A stretch of DNA of 51,259 bases from an uncultured Chitinophagaceae bacterium. GTDB lineage: Bacteria > Bacteroidota > Bacteroidia > Chitinophagales > Chitinophagaceae. The notes below the pieces were generated by a model. The model was given only the letters and a program-made list of their open reading frames with translations, had not been told where the DNA came from and ran no database searches. The first letter of the stretch is position 1; each line of letters opens with the position of its first letter. The position numbers and the translations under genes were made by a program. This document shows positions 17,090 to 23,444 of this stretch, piece by piece. Location of the stretch: contig CALLZY010000031.1 in NCBI GenBank assembly GCA_937858715.1, positions 1 to 51,259 of the forward strand, read 5' to 3'.

Positions 17090-17557
17090 CTATTTTTCGC
17101 CGTCGTTGTTGCGCATAAACTCAATCACTTTACGGGCTTCTTCCTGGTTAATATTTTGATTTGGCATCCTTACAAGGCATAGCTCAAGGAGCTTTTGTGC
17201 TTCAGGATCTTTTTCGAGCATCATATCCACATTGGTGATCATGTTCATAATCCATGTGGGCTGCCTTTTTTTAGTAACACCAGCCCAACCTGGGCCAACT
17301 AATTTTTCGTCGGTTAGCCTATGACAACTCTGGCATTTTAATTCATAAGTAGCTTTACCAGCGGTCACCATTGCCTGATCTAAGGGGTTTGTGAGTTTAA
17401 TATCCCCTTCTTTTACTTCTGTACCATGTGTTTCGGTTTGGTTTTTTGTCAAATCCTGTATATCAACAGGCTTGGGTTCTTCTTTTACACCTTCGTTGCA
17501 AGCTGCAAAAAATAACCCGGCGGTCATCAGCGAAAGGAAAATTGTTGTTTTCTTCAT
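17090..17557 (-). CDS. Mono-haem cytochrome c lipoprotein of the nos operon
   Basis: A 155-residue exported cytochrome c, first gene of the nos operon. The signal ends in the lipobox LFFAAC (Cys20). The haem site is CQSCH, followed by RLTDEKLVGPGWAGVTKK and a possible Met ligand in CLVRMPNQN. It very likely delivers electrons to NosZ; no nosR is visible. It is related to the cytochrome at 22508-22978: both share a similar C-terminal half (WxMNM...DPEA and a closing EEAR...FxRxND). An Fnr-like box and a -7 box precede it. Confidence 0.93.
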   Translation of the reverse strand: MKKTTIFLSLMTAGLFFAACNEGVKEEPKPVDIQDLTKNQTETHGTEVKEGDIKLTNPLDQAMVTAGKATYELKCQSCHRLTDEKLVGPGWAGVTKKRQPTWIMNMITNVDMMLEKDPEAQKLLELCLVRMPNQNINQEEARKVIEFMRNNDGEK

Positions 17558-17600
17558 GTTGTTTATTTTTTATAAAAAGATGCCAATGTCTTTTAAGACT

Positions 17601-17608
17601 CAAAACTA
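17601..17608 (-). promoter_or_regulatory. -7 box of the nos operon (TAGTTTTG)
   Basis: Minus-strand TAGTTTTG matches TAnnTTTG exactly and lies 43 bases before the cytochrome c ATG. No good -33 TTG is visible, which fits an activator-dependent promoter. Its predicted start puts the Fnr-like box centre at about -61.5. Confidence 0.5.
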
Positions 17609-17652
17609 CCCTAATATAAGTTAAGAGACATGATTGTCCTCAAAAAATCGCA

Positions 17653-17664
17653 TGATATTAATCA
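17653..17664. promoter_or_regulatory. Fnr-like box between nos operon and Rrf2 gene
   Basis: TGAT-ATTA-ATCA, a perfect 4+4 palindrome of the Fnr/Dnr type. It is 58 bases from the end of the nos -7 box (class I spacing) and 37 bases before the Rrf2 ATG, so it could serve both divergent genes. Confidence 0.55.
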
Positions 17665-17700
17665 GTCAATGCAAAAAATGTGGAAACTACTTTCGTTTCT

Positions 17701-18138
17701 ATGATTTTTTCTAAAACATTCGGCTATGCCATCCGTGGAGTGCTTTATACCGCTATGGTTTCAAATGGCAAAAAGGTGCAGTTAGATGAGATGGCTGAAG
17801 TACTAAACGTACCCAGGCATTTCTTAGGCAAAGTGATGAAACGTATGGTAAAAGAAGGAGTGCTTAGTTCAATGAAAGGGCCTTATGGTGGGTTTTTTCT
17901 CAATGAAAACACCATGACAACGCCTTTATATAAGATTATTGAAATTACAGGCGAGTCGGAAACTTTTTCTATTTGCACTTTAAAGTTGAGCAAGTGTAAC
18001 AGTGACAATCCGTGCCCTTTACATTTAAAAATGGAGGAAGTAAGAAAAGAATGCCTTAATATATTATCTAACACAAATATTGGCGATCTTCTGAGTAAAG
18101 ATCAGCCAGATTTCATCCAGAGTATTACAACTATCTGA
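17701..18138 (+). CDS. Rrf2-family regulator with three-Cys cluster (NsrR-like)
   Basis: A 145-residue winged-helix regulator. I chose ATG 17701 (MIFSKTFGYAIRGVLY, the standard Rrf2 start); the open frame extends back to a GTG at 17680. Residues about 25-65 form the DNA-binding helix-turn-helix and wing (GPYGGFFLN). Cys92, Cys99 and Cys105 have spacing close to the Fe-S ligands of NsrR/IscR, so it probably senses NO or redox state through an iron-sulfur cluster. It is divergent from the nos operon and next to a nitrosative-damage repair gene, which supports an NO-responsive role (inferred). Confidence 0.85.
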   Translation: MIFSKTFGYAIRGVLYTAMVSNGKKVQLDEMAEVLNVPRHFLGKVMKRMVKEGVLSSMKGPYGGFFLNENTMTTPLYKIIEITGESETFSICTLKLSKCNSDNPCPLHLKMEEVRKECLNILSNTNIGDLLSKDQPDFIQSITTI

Positions 18139-18166
18139 CATTAATCTGACAATTTTCTGACAATTA
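18134..18166 (+). repeat. Three tandem 11-bp repeats (TCTGACAATTA-like)
   Basis: TCTGACATTAA, TCTGACAATTT and TCTGACAATTA follow each other without gaps at an exact 11-base period, starting in the Rrf2 stop codon. A period near one helical turn would place each copy on the same DNA face, as in an array of operator half-sites ahead of the repair gene. Confidence 0.6.
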
Positions 18167-18176
18167 TTCACCAGCC

Positions 18177-18188
18177 TGATTAAAATCA
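18177..18188. promoter_or_regulatory. Fnr-like box upstream of the Fe-S repair gene
   Basis: TGAT-TAAA-ATCA, a perfect 4+4 palindrome 60 bases before the ATG at 18249. It is nested with a longer inverted repeat, GCCTGAT (18174-18180) and ATCAGGC (18198-18204). No convincing TAnnTTTG box was found downstream. Confidence 0.45.
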
Positions 18189-18248
18189 TGCTTTTTTATC
18201 AGGCGAAAATATTTCTTGCGGGTAAATAGCTAAGTATCGTATTAAATT

Positions 18249-18998
18249 ATGTTTTTGCATTCTGTTGATATTCAGGAAGGGGCAATGATAACAGATATAG
18301 TTGCCAGTGATTACCGTACTGCGGATGTATTCAAAAGGTATGGGATTGAATACTGCTGTGTTGATAACCAGTCGCTTACATCTGTTTGCCAGATTAAAGG
18401 GCTGGATACGAAGGCTGTTATCAGCGAATTGAGGGTGGCAGTAAGAGAGACAAATGTTTCTAATTCAATCAGATATAGTGAATGGCATATTGATTTTTTA
18501 ACGGATTATATTGTAAACGTTCATCACCAATATCTTAGAAATGCCATTCCACCGTTAAAGGATTATGTTGAGGAGCTATATAAAAGTCACAAAGCAGAAT
18601 ATCCATATCTGAATGATATACACAAGCTTGTGGCAAGTATGAGCCGTCAGTTTACGCCTCATATGAAACATGAGGAGGAAATTATTTTCCCTTATATCAG
18701 GCAAATTGCACATGCTTACTACAGCAAAGAATCATATGCAAGCCTGCTTGTCCGCACTTTAAGAAAACCAATTGAAGATGTAGTTGAGCAGGAGCATGAA
18801 TTGATTGCAGATACTTTAATAGAACTGAGACTGATAACCAACCATTACACACCACCAGAAAATGCCTGTTTAAGTCATAAGGTTGCTTTCTCCAAATTAA
18901 AAGAGGTTGATACAGATCTGGTTCAGCATATGTTTTTAGAAAACGATGTATTGTTTCCCCGGGCGTTGGCAATGGAAAAAGAACTGCTTGAACAGTAG
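18249..18998 (+). CDS. ric: Iron-sulfur cluster repair protein, RIC/YtfE/ScdA family
   Basis: A 249-residue cytosolic di-iron protein that repairs Fe-S clusters damaged by NO or peroxide. An N-terminal ScdA-type domain (DIVASDYRTADVFKRYGIEYCC) precedes a hemerythrin-like four-helix bundle with His/Glu ligand segments (VNVHHQYL, HMKHEEEIIFPYI, EQEHELIADTL, QHMFLENDVLFPRA). The usual GIDYCCGG is altered to GIEYCCVD; both Cys remain but the Gly pair is lost. An internal Met at 18285 (MITDIVASDY) is an alternative start that matches family length better. It lies 110 bases after the Rrf2 gene. Confidence 0.92.
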   Translation: MFLHSVDIQEGAMITDIVASDYRTADVFKRYGIEYCCVDNQSLTSVCQIKGLDTKAVISELRVAVRETNVSNSIRYSEWHIDFLTDYIVNVHHQYLRNAIPPLKDYVEELYKSHKAEYPYLNDIHKLVASMSRQFTPHMKHEEEIIFPYIRQIAHAYYSKESYASLLVRTLRKPIEDVVEQEHELIADTLIELRLITNHYTPPENACLSHKVAFSKLKEVDTDLVQHMFLENDVLFPRALAMEKELLEQ

Positions 18999-19126
18999 TG
19001 CTTTTTTACGAAATCTTCTGGACAGTTTTTAAAACTGCATAAATAAAGGACTACAAAGTAGTTTATAGCATACTTATTTTCCCGAATCGTTTGTTTTCGT
19101 TTATTTTGAGGCGGTTAAAAGAGATC

Positions 19127-20386
19127 ATGGTTACAGATACAACCCATTTACTTTCACTTTTTGAGAACGCAACCGAAGGGATTGTAATTATTAACAATTT
19201 TGGAAAGATTGTTTTAATTAATCCTGCGGCCGAAAATATGTTTGGCTACCATGCACATGAGTTAATTGGCCAAAAAATTGAAATTCTTGTTCCAGGCCGC
19301 TTCAGGCCCAATCATGAGCATTTGCGGGAAGGTTTTCATGCAATGCCGTCGAACCGGATAATGGGTCAAAACCGGGATTTGTCTGGACTCAAAAAAGACG
19401 GTTCAGATTTACCAGTGGAAATCAGCCTCAGCCATTATGAAAAGGATGGCAATACTTTTGTTATGGCATTTATCATTGACATAACGAAACGTAAAGAAAT
19501 TGAGGCTAACATGTTGAAACAGAGACATGAACTCCAGAAGATCAGCATGGAAATCCGGAAATTGAATACTGAACTGGAGGCTAAAGTGGAGGAACGGACA
19601 TTGATTCTAAAGGAAGCCCTGCACCGGCTGGAGCAATCGCAGAAAGAGCTCAGAGACTCATTAGATAAAGAAAGACAGCTGAACGAAATTAAAGGCCGGT
19701 TCGTTTCAATGGCTTCACATGAATTCAGAACTCCGTTAAGTACGGTGCTTTCTTCCGCCACGTTGTTGTCTAAATACAAATTGACCGAAGACCAGCACAG
19801 AAGAGATAAGCACATAGATAAAATCAAGAGTTCGGTTAAACATCTTAATGATATTCTCGAAGATTTTCTGAACCTTGGAAAGCTGGATGAAGGTAAAGTA
19901 ACTTCCTTTGAGGCTCCGGTTAACATTAACGAGTTTATTACCGAAACAACTGAGGAAATGAGAGGGTTGCTGAAAAGTGGTCAGTTTATTTCTTATCATC
20001 ATAATGGCGAGCATAAAATAGTTTCCGACAGGAAACTGCTAAAAAATATTCTCTTCAACCTTATTACCAATGCTATAAAGTTTTCTGACGAGAATGCAGA
20101 AATAGAAATAATGAGCGACAGTGATGATTGCACCTGCAGGATTGTTGTAAAAGATCGTGGCATTGGAATTTCGGCTGAAGATCAGGAGCATTTGTTCTCA
20201 AGTTTTTTCAGGGGCGCAAATGCCACAAATATCCAAGGAACCGGCCTCGGTCTGCATATTGTAAAAAGATATGTTGATCTTTTGGGCGGAAGCATTATTT
20301 TGCACAGCCAACTAAACGAGGGCACCACAATAACGATTTCTATACCAGTAAATAAAGAACAACATGAAGACAGTCTTAGTAATTGA
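19127..20386 (+). CDS. PAS-domain sensor histidine kinase (FixL-like)
   Basis: A 419-residue kinase; I chose ATG 19127 over an upstream TTG at 19091. It has no transmembrane segment, so it is probably cytosolic. Residues about 8-120 form a PAS domain strongly like FixL (NPAAENMFGY, RDLSGLKKDGSDLPVEISL). The FixL haem His appears to be replaced by Arg77 in SNRIMG, so haem sensing is doubtful. A coiled coil (about 125-190) leads to HisKA (SMASHEFRTPL, His198) and an ATPase domain (NLITNAIKF, DRGIGIS, GTGLGLHIVKR). It overlaps the response regulator by 23 bases. Confidence 0.93.
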   Translation: MVTDTTHLLSLFENATEGIVIINNFGKIVLINPAAENMFGYHAHELIGQKIEILVPGRFRPNHEHLREGFHAMPSNRIMGQNRDLSGLKKDGSDLPVEISLSHYEKDGNTFVMAFIIDITKRKEIEANMLKQRHELQKISMEIRKLNTELEAKVEERTLILKEALHRLEQSQKELRDSLDKERQLNEIKGRFVSMASHEFRTPLSTVLSSATLLSKYKLTEDQHRRDKHIDKIKSSVKHLNDILEDFLNLGKLDEGKVTSFEAPVNINEFITETTEEMRGLLKSGQFISYHHNGEHKIVSDRKLLKNILFNLITNAIKFSDENAEIEIMSDSDDCTCRIVVKDRGIGISAEDQEHLFSSFFRGANATNIQGTGLGLHIVKRYVDLLGGSIILHSQLNEGTTITISIPVNKEQHEDSLSN

Positions 20387-21419
20387 TGACAACCCGGATA
20401 TCAGGGAAAACACAGCCGAGATTCTTGACCTGGCCGGGTACAAGACTTTTACTGCTGAAAATGGAAAAAGAGGTGTTGATCTGGCATTGAAAGAAAAACC
20501 CGATGTGATTGTGTGTGATATAATGATGCCAGAACTGGATGGTTATGGTGTGCTTCACCTGCTCAGAAAGAATGATGAAACCTTGCATATTCCGTTCATT
20601 TTTCTTACAGCAAAAACAGAAAGGGGCGATTTTCGAAAAGGAATGGAGATGGGGGCAGATGATTACATTACAAAACCTTTTGAAGATATTGAGTTGCTGA
20701 ATGCTATTGAGGTAAGGCTTAAAAAAACAGCAGTACTTGAAAATAAATATGCTGCTACAAGCCAGGGTATAAAAGATTTCATAAATGATGTAAAAGAATC
20801 TGGTTTGATGACCCAACTCACCGATCAATATGAAATGGTGGCACTGGCTAAAAAACAAACGTTATATCAGGAAGGAAAGAGGCCAAGATATTTATATTAC
20901 CTGGTAAAAGGTAAGGTGAAAGCAGTGAAGACCCATGAGGACGGTAAAGAATATATCACAGACTTATTGAGTGAAGGAGATTTTATTGGTTATCCGGCTT
21001 TGATTGAAGATAAAAATTATGATGACAGCGCAATTGTGCTTGAAGAAGCAGAAGTACTGCAGATACCTAAGGATGATTTCATGCACATGATTTATGGAGA
21101 TATTTCTATTGCCACTAAATTCATCAGGATTATTACACAAAATGTAAAGGACAAAGAACAGCGGTTGTTGAGTCTTGCGTATAGTTCACTCCGAAAAAGG
21201 GTGGCGAGGGCATTGGTGGATATTCACAGCAAATTCAATACTGAAGGAGAGAACAAGCCAATTGAAATATCAAGAGAAGATATTGCACATTATGTAGGAA
21301 CAGCTACGGAATCTCTAATCCGCACTTTAAGCGATTTTAAGGGAGAGAAACTGATTGAAATTAAGGAAGGGAAAATCAGTATCAGCAACATAGAAAAGCT
21401 TAGGAATTTGTTGTACTAA
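20364..21419 (+). CDS. Response regulator fused to a Crp/Fnr-type module
   Basis: A 351-residue transcription factor. Residues 1-120 are a receiver domain (VIDDNPD, phospho-acceptor Asp52 in CDIMMPELDG, FLTAKTE, DYITKPF). Residues about 145-250 are a cyclic-nucleotide-type beta barrel (QEGKRPRYLYYLVKGKVK, LLSEGDFIGYPAL), and about 255-351 a Crp-type helix-turn-helix with recognition helix GTATESLIRTLSDF, keeping the Glu and Arg that read GA in Crp/Fnr sites. Cys residues of an Fnr Fe-S cluster are absent. It overlaps and pairs with the upstream kinase. It is the prime candidate to bind the TGAT-N4-ATCA boxes nearby (inference). Confidence 0.93.
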   Translation: MKTVLVIDDNPDIRENTAEILDLAGYKTFTAENGKRGVDLALKEKPDVIVCDIMMPELDGYGVLHLLRKNDETLHIPFIFLTAKTERGDFRKGMEMGADDYITKPFEDIELLNAIEVRLKKTAVLENKYAATSQGIKDFINDVKESGLMTQLTDQYEMVALAKKQTLYQEGKRPRYLYYLVKGKVKAVKTHEDGKEYITDLLSEGDFIGYPALIEDKNYDDSAIVLEEAEVLQIPKDDFMHMIYGDISIATKFIRIITQNVKDKEQRLLSLAYSSLRKRVARALVDIHSKFNTEGENKPIEISREDIAHYVGTATESLIRTLSDFKGEKLIEIKEGKISISNIEKLRNLLY

Positions 21420-21443
21420 AACAACTTTATAAATTAAAGTACG

Positions 21444-21476
21444 AAAAGGATAAAGGTTATTAACCTTTATCCTTTT
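21444..21476. terminator. Bidirectional terminator after the response regulator
   Basis: Perfect 15-bp stem (AAAAGGATAAAGGTT and its complement) with a 3-base loop, A-rich on one side and T-rich on the other. It serves the plus-strand regulator gene and the minus-strand Hsp20 gene that converge here. Confidence 0.85.
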
Positions 21477-21500
21477 CTTTTGCAGCAGAAGGATGAATGA

Positions 21501-21848
21501 TCAGTACACATGTATCCTGTGTATGTGATTTTCAGGTATATTTTCTCCTTTTGGAATATGTATTTCCAACTCACCTTTGTGATATACTGCTGCAGTCATC
21601 AATGTATCAGCATCTGCCGGAAGCCTGAAAGATTCTTTCCACGATTTTAAGGCTGGCCTGGCAGTATAAAGTCCATGCAATGAGTCGTTTCTAACAGCAG
21701 AAACGGTCAGTTCTTTTTTATGGATGTTTACTTCAATTTCGCTACGGCGCATTCCGGGTAAAACCACATAAAAAATATATTCACACTTGTTATCACTCAG
21801 ACTGGCCCTTGCATGCCTGTGCGGTTCTGTGTTTTGATTTCTTTTCAT
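21501..21848 (-). CDS. Small heat-shock protein, Hsp20/alpha-crystallin family
   Basis: A 115-residue holdase-type chaperone, shorter than usual: the N-terminal arm is only about 20 residues (MKRNQNTEPHRHARASLSDN). The alpha-crystallin domain follows (YIFYVVLPGMRRSEIEVNIHKKELTVSA, then WKESFRLPADADTLMTAAVYHKGELEIHIPK). It is the second of two adjacent Hsp20 genes, separated from the first by a 77-base gap with a terminator hairpin. Divergence from its neighbour suggests an old duplication. Confidence 0.88.
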   Translation of the reverse strand: MKRNQNTEPHRHARASLSDNKCEYIFYVVLPGMRRSEIEVNIHKKELTVSAVRNDSLHGLYTARPALKSWKESFRLPADADTLMTAAVYHKGELEIHIPKGENIPENHIHRIHVY

Positions 21849-21875
21849 TTCAAAAATTATTTAGATACTGCAAAA

Positions 21876-21904
21876 GCCCCCGCCTTTCAGCTACTGGCGG
21901 GGGC
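21876..21904 (-). terminator. Terminator between the two Hsp20 genes
   Basis: Perfect 9-bp GC-rich stem GCCCCCGCC / GGCGGGGGC with an 11-base loop, followed on the minus strand by TTTTGC. It lies 21 bases after the stop of the upstream Hsp20 gene. Confidence 0.75.
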
Positions 21905-21925
21905 CGCCCTTCCGGGCACATCCTG

Positions 21926-22378
21926 TCAGTTCACAGAAATGTTCTTTACGTTCTTGTTCTCCTTAATTTCACGTTTTGGAATAATAATCTTCAATTCTCC
22001 ATTTGTGTAAGCTGCCTCAATTTTTGTGCCATCGCAATTCTCTGGCAAAGCGAAACTCCGGCTCCAGCTACTATAGTTATATTCCCTGCGATTGTACCGG
22101 CCATTCTTTTCCTCTTTCTCTTCCTTTTCTTTTTCCGCACCAATTGTCAGAATATTGTCAACCATTTCTACTTTGAAATCCGTTTTCTCCATACCTGGTG
22201 TGCAAATACATAACCTGAAATCTTTTTCTGTTTCACTGACATTTGCAGCAGGAACATTCATCGTTTTCCCCAAATTAAAAAATTCATCAATTGGAGCATT
22301 GAAGAATTTTTCCATCCATCCCGTGTCTGATAAACTGGGCCAGGATGTTCCGGACTTTTTTAATGCTTTGGTTTCCAT
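21926..22378 (-). CDS. Small heat-shock protein, Hsp20/alpha-crystallin family
   Basis: A 150-residue Hsp20; I chose ATG 22378 (METKALKKSG), since the longer frame begins with a TTG. It has an N-terminal arm with WMEKFFNAPIDEFFNL, then the alpha-crystallin domain (VPAANVSETEKDFRLCICTPGMEKTDFKVEMVDNILTI, cut here for family reading), a charged Glu/Lys loop, FALPENCDGTKIEAAYTNGEL and the C-terminal IIIPKRE. It probably protects unfolding proteins in the cytosol. An Fnr-like box lies 91 bases upstream of the ATG, hinting at low-oxygen induction. Confidence 0.9.
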   Translation of the reverse strand: METKALKKSGTSWPSLSDTGWMEKFFNAPIDEFFNLGKTMNVPAANVSETEKDFRLCICTPGMEKTDFKVEMVDNILTIGAEKEKEEKEEKNGRYNRREYNYSSWSRSFALPENCDGTKIEAAYTNGELKIIIPKREIKENKNVKNISVN

Positions 22379-22468
22379 ACCGCCCAATTTTAAGTAAATA
22401 ATATTGTTGGCTTATGTAAGGTAAGGTATGGGCAAAACCTCCAGCAATGACAAGTGCCAAAAAAACTT

Positions 22469-22480
22469 TGATTATTATCA
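22469..22480. promoter_or_regulatory. Fnr-like box upstream of the Hsp20 gene
   Basis: TTGAT-TATT-ATCA on the plus strand, a perfect 4+4 palindrome with an extra consensus T. It lies between the cytochrome c stop (22508) and the Hsp20 ATG (22378, minus). A weak -7-like TACCTTAC sits at the expected distance. Confidence 0.5.
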
Positions 22481-22507
22481 TTGGAAAGCCCTCGAATATG
22501 AAGTAAC

Positions 22508-22978
22508 TTACTTATCGTTTTTTCTGAGAAATTCCAGCAGATTTCTGGCTTCTTCGTTGGTTAGCGGGATGTTGGGCATTGTTACCTTAAAAATCTCATA
22601 TTGTTTTTTTGCCTCCGGATCGTTTTGCAACATCATACCTGTATAGAGCATCATGTTCATTACCCAAACAGGGGCCCTTCTTTTTGTAATATTTTTCAAG
22701 CCAGGCCCCACTAAAGTTTCTGTGTTAAGTTTATGGCACACTTTACATTTTGTATTGTACAGTGTTTCTCCTGTTGCCGCAAGTTGCAGATTGATATTTT
22801 TGCCAAGAGTAATATCCGATTCTTTTATGGGAGGTGAAAATACCGAAGGCGCTGTCGCATCAAGCGGCCCGGGGTGGTACGGTTCAGGCTCAGTTTGTTG
22901 TTGTCCGCCGCTTTTACAGGCTATGGCATAGCAGGCAAATAAAAAAAGAATGAAGTATTTGGAAGTGTTTGTCAGCAT
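22508..22978 (-). CDS. Mono-haem cytochrome c lipoprotein, paralogue of the nos cytochrome
   Basis: A 156-residue exported cytochrome c with signal LFACYAIAC (lipobox, Cys21) and a Pro-rich spacer. The haem site is CKVCH, followed by KLNTETLVGPGLKNITKRRAPVWVMNMM and a possible Met ligand in VTMPNIPL. It closely parallels the nos-operon cytochrome at 17090-17557 in length and in these motifs, so the two are paralogues flanking the regulator block. A role as periplasmic electron carrier to NosZ or the cbb3 oxidase is inferred. It is 18 bases downstream of the S4-protein start region on the same strand. Confidence 0.9.
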   Translation of the reverse strand: MLTNTSKYFILFLFACYAIACKSGGQQQTEPEPYHPGPLDATAPSVFSPPIKESDITLGKNINLQLAATGETLYNTKCKVCHKLNTETLVGPGLKNITKRRAPVWVMNMMLYTGMMLQNDPEAKKQYEIFKVTMPNIPLTNEEARNLLEFLRKNDK

Positions 22979-22996
22979 GTTTTAAGTGCCGTAAAT

Positions 22997-23383
22997 TTAG
23001 TCATTCAAATAGTCATCAAGTTCTCTTCTTTCCTTTTTGGTAGGCCGGCCAATTTTACTCGGCCTTTTTCCGGTGTGAAAACTGGCTGCCTGGTATTGAA
23101 TGCGTTGCAGCTCTTCGGCTGGTGTAATATCAGTATAGTATTTTATTGCCTCACTGTATGCAACACGGTTGTGCAGCAGACCTGTAACTTTTATGAGCCA
23201 GCGTTTAGCTTCGGTTTTTACCTCATATTCATCATCAATACCCACAGCCTTTGCCGCTTTTGCTGCGCTGCCGTTGAATTTTACTTTACCTGTATCGCAT
23301 GCGGCAGCGGCCGCAGTTCTTGTTTTATAAAGCCGGATTGACCAGAGGTATTTGTCGAGGCGGAGTTTTTCTTTTTCTGCCAT
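22997..23383 (-). CDS. S4-domain RNA-binding protein (Hsp15/HslR-like)
   Basis: A 128-residue protein; I chose ATG 23383 (MAEKEKLRLDKYLWSIRLYKTR) because the S4 domain begins there, although the frame is open further upstream. The S4 fold spans about residues 8-70 (VKFNGSAAKAAKAVG). The C-terminus is basic (TGKRPSKIGRPTKKERREL). Hsp15-family proteins bind 50S subunits with stalled nascent chains and help recycling. A TATTTTTG box ends four bases before the ATG, implying a leaderless mRNA. The cytochrome c gene follows 18 bases downstream. Confidence 0.88.
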   Translation of the reverse strand: MAEKEKLRLDKYLWSIRLYKTRTAAAAACDTGKVKFNGSAAKAAKAVGIDDEYEVKTEAKRWLIKVTGLLHNRVAYSEAIKYYTDITPAEELQRIQYQAASFHTGKRPSKIGRPTKKERRELDDYLND

Positions 23384-23387
23384 TAGG

Positions 23388-23395
23388 CAAAAATA
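23388..23395 (-). promoter_or_regulatory. -7 box of the S4-protein gene (TATTTTTG)
   Basis: Minus-strand TATTTTTG matches TAnnTTTG and ends four bases before the ATG at 23383. It overlaps the edge of the terminator at 23397-23424. Confidence 0.45.
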
Positions 23396-23396
23396 A

Positions 23397-23424
23397 AAAA
23401 TCCCAATCGTAAGATTGGGATTTT
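23397..23424 (-). terminator. Terminator of the M20 peptidase gene
   Basis: 12-bp stem AAAATCCCAATC / GATTGGGATTTT with a four-base loop, 20 bases after the peptidase stop on the minus strand and followed there by TTATTTTTG. Confidence 0.75.
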
Positions 23425-23444
23425 GACAAAACGTAATGAGTTGT

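Noticed and set aside
17680-17700. GTG start giving seven extra residues on the Rrf2 protein
   Set aside because: The family begins at the ATG at 17701.
22287-22481. 64-codon minus-strand ORF upstream of Hsp20
   Set aside because: Overlaps the start of the Hsp20 coding region out of frame and has no supporting features.
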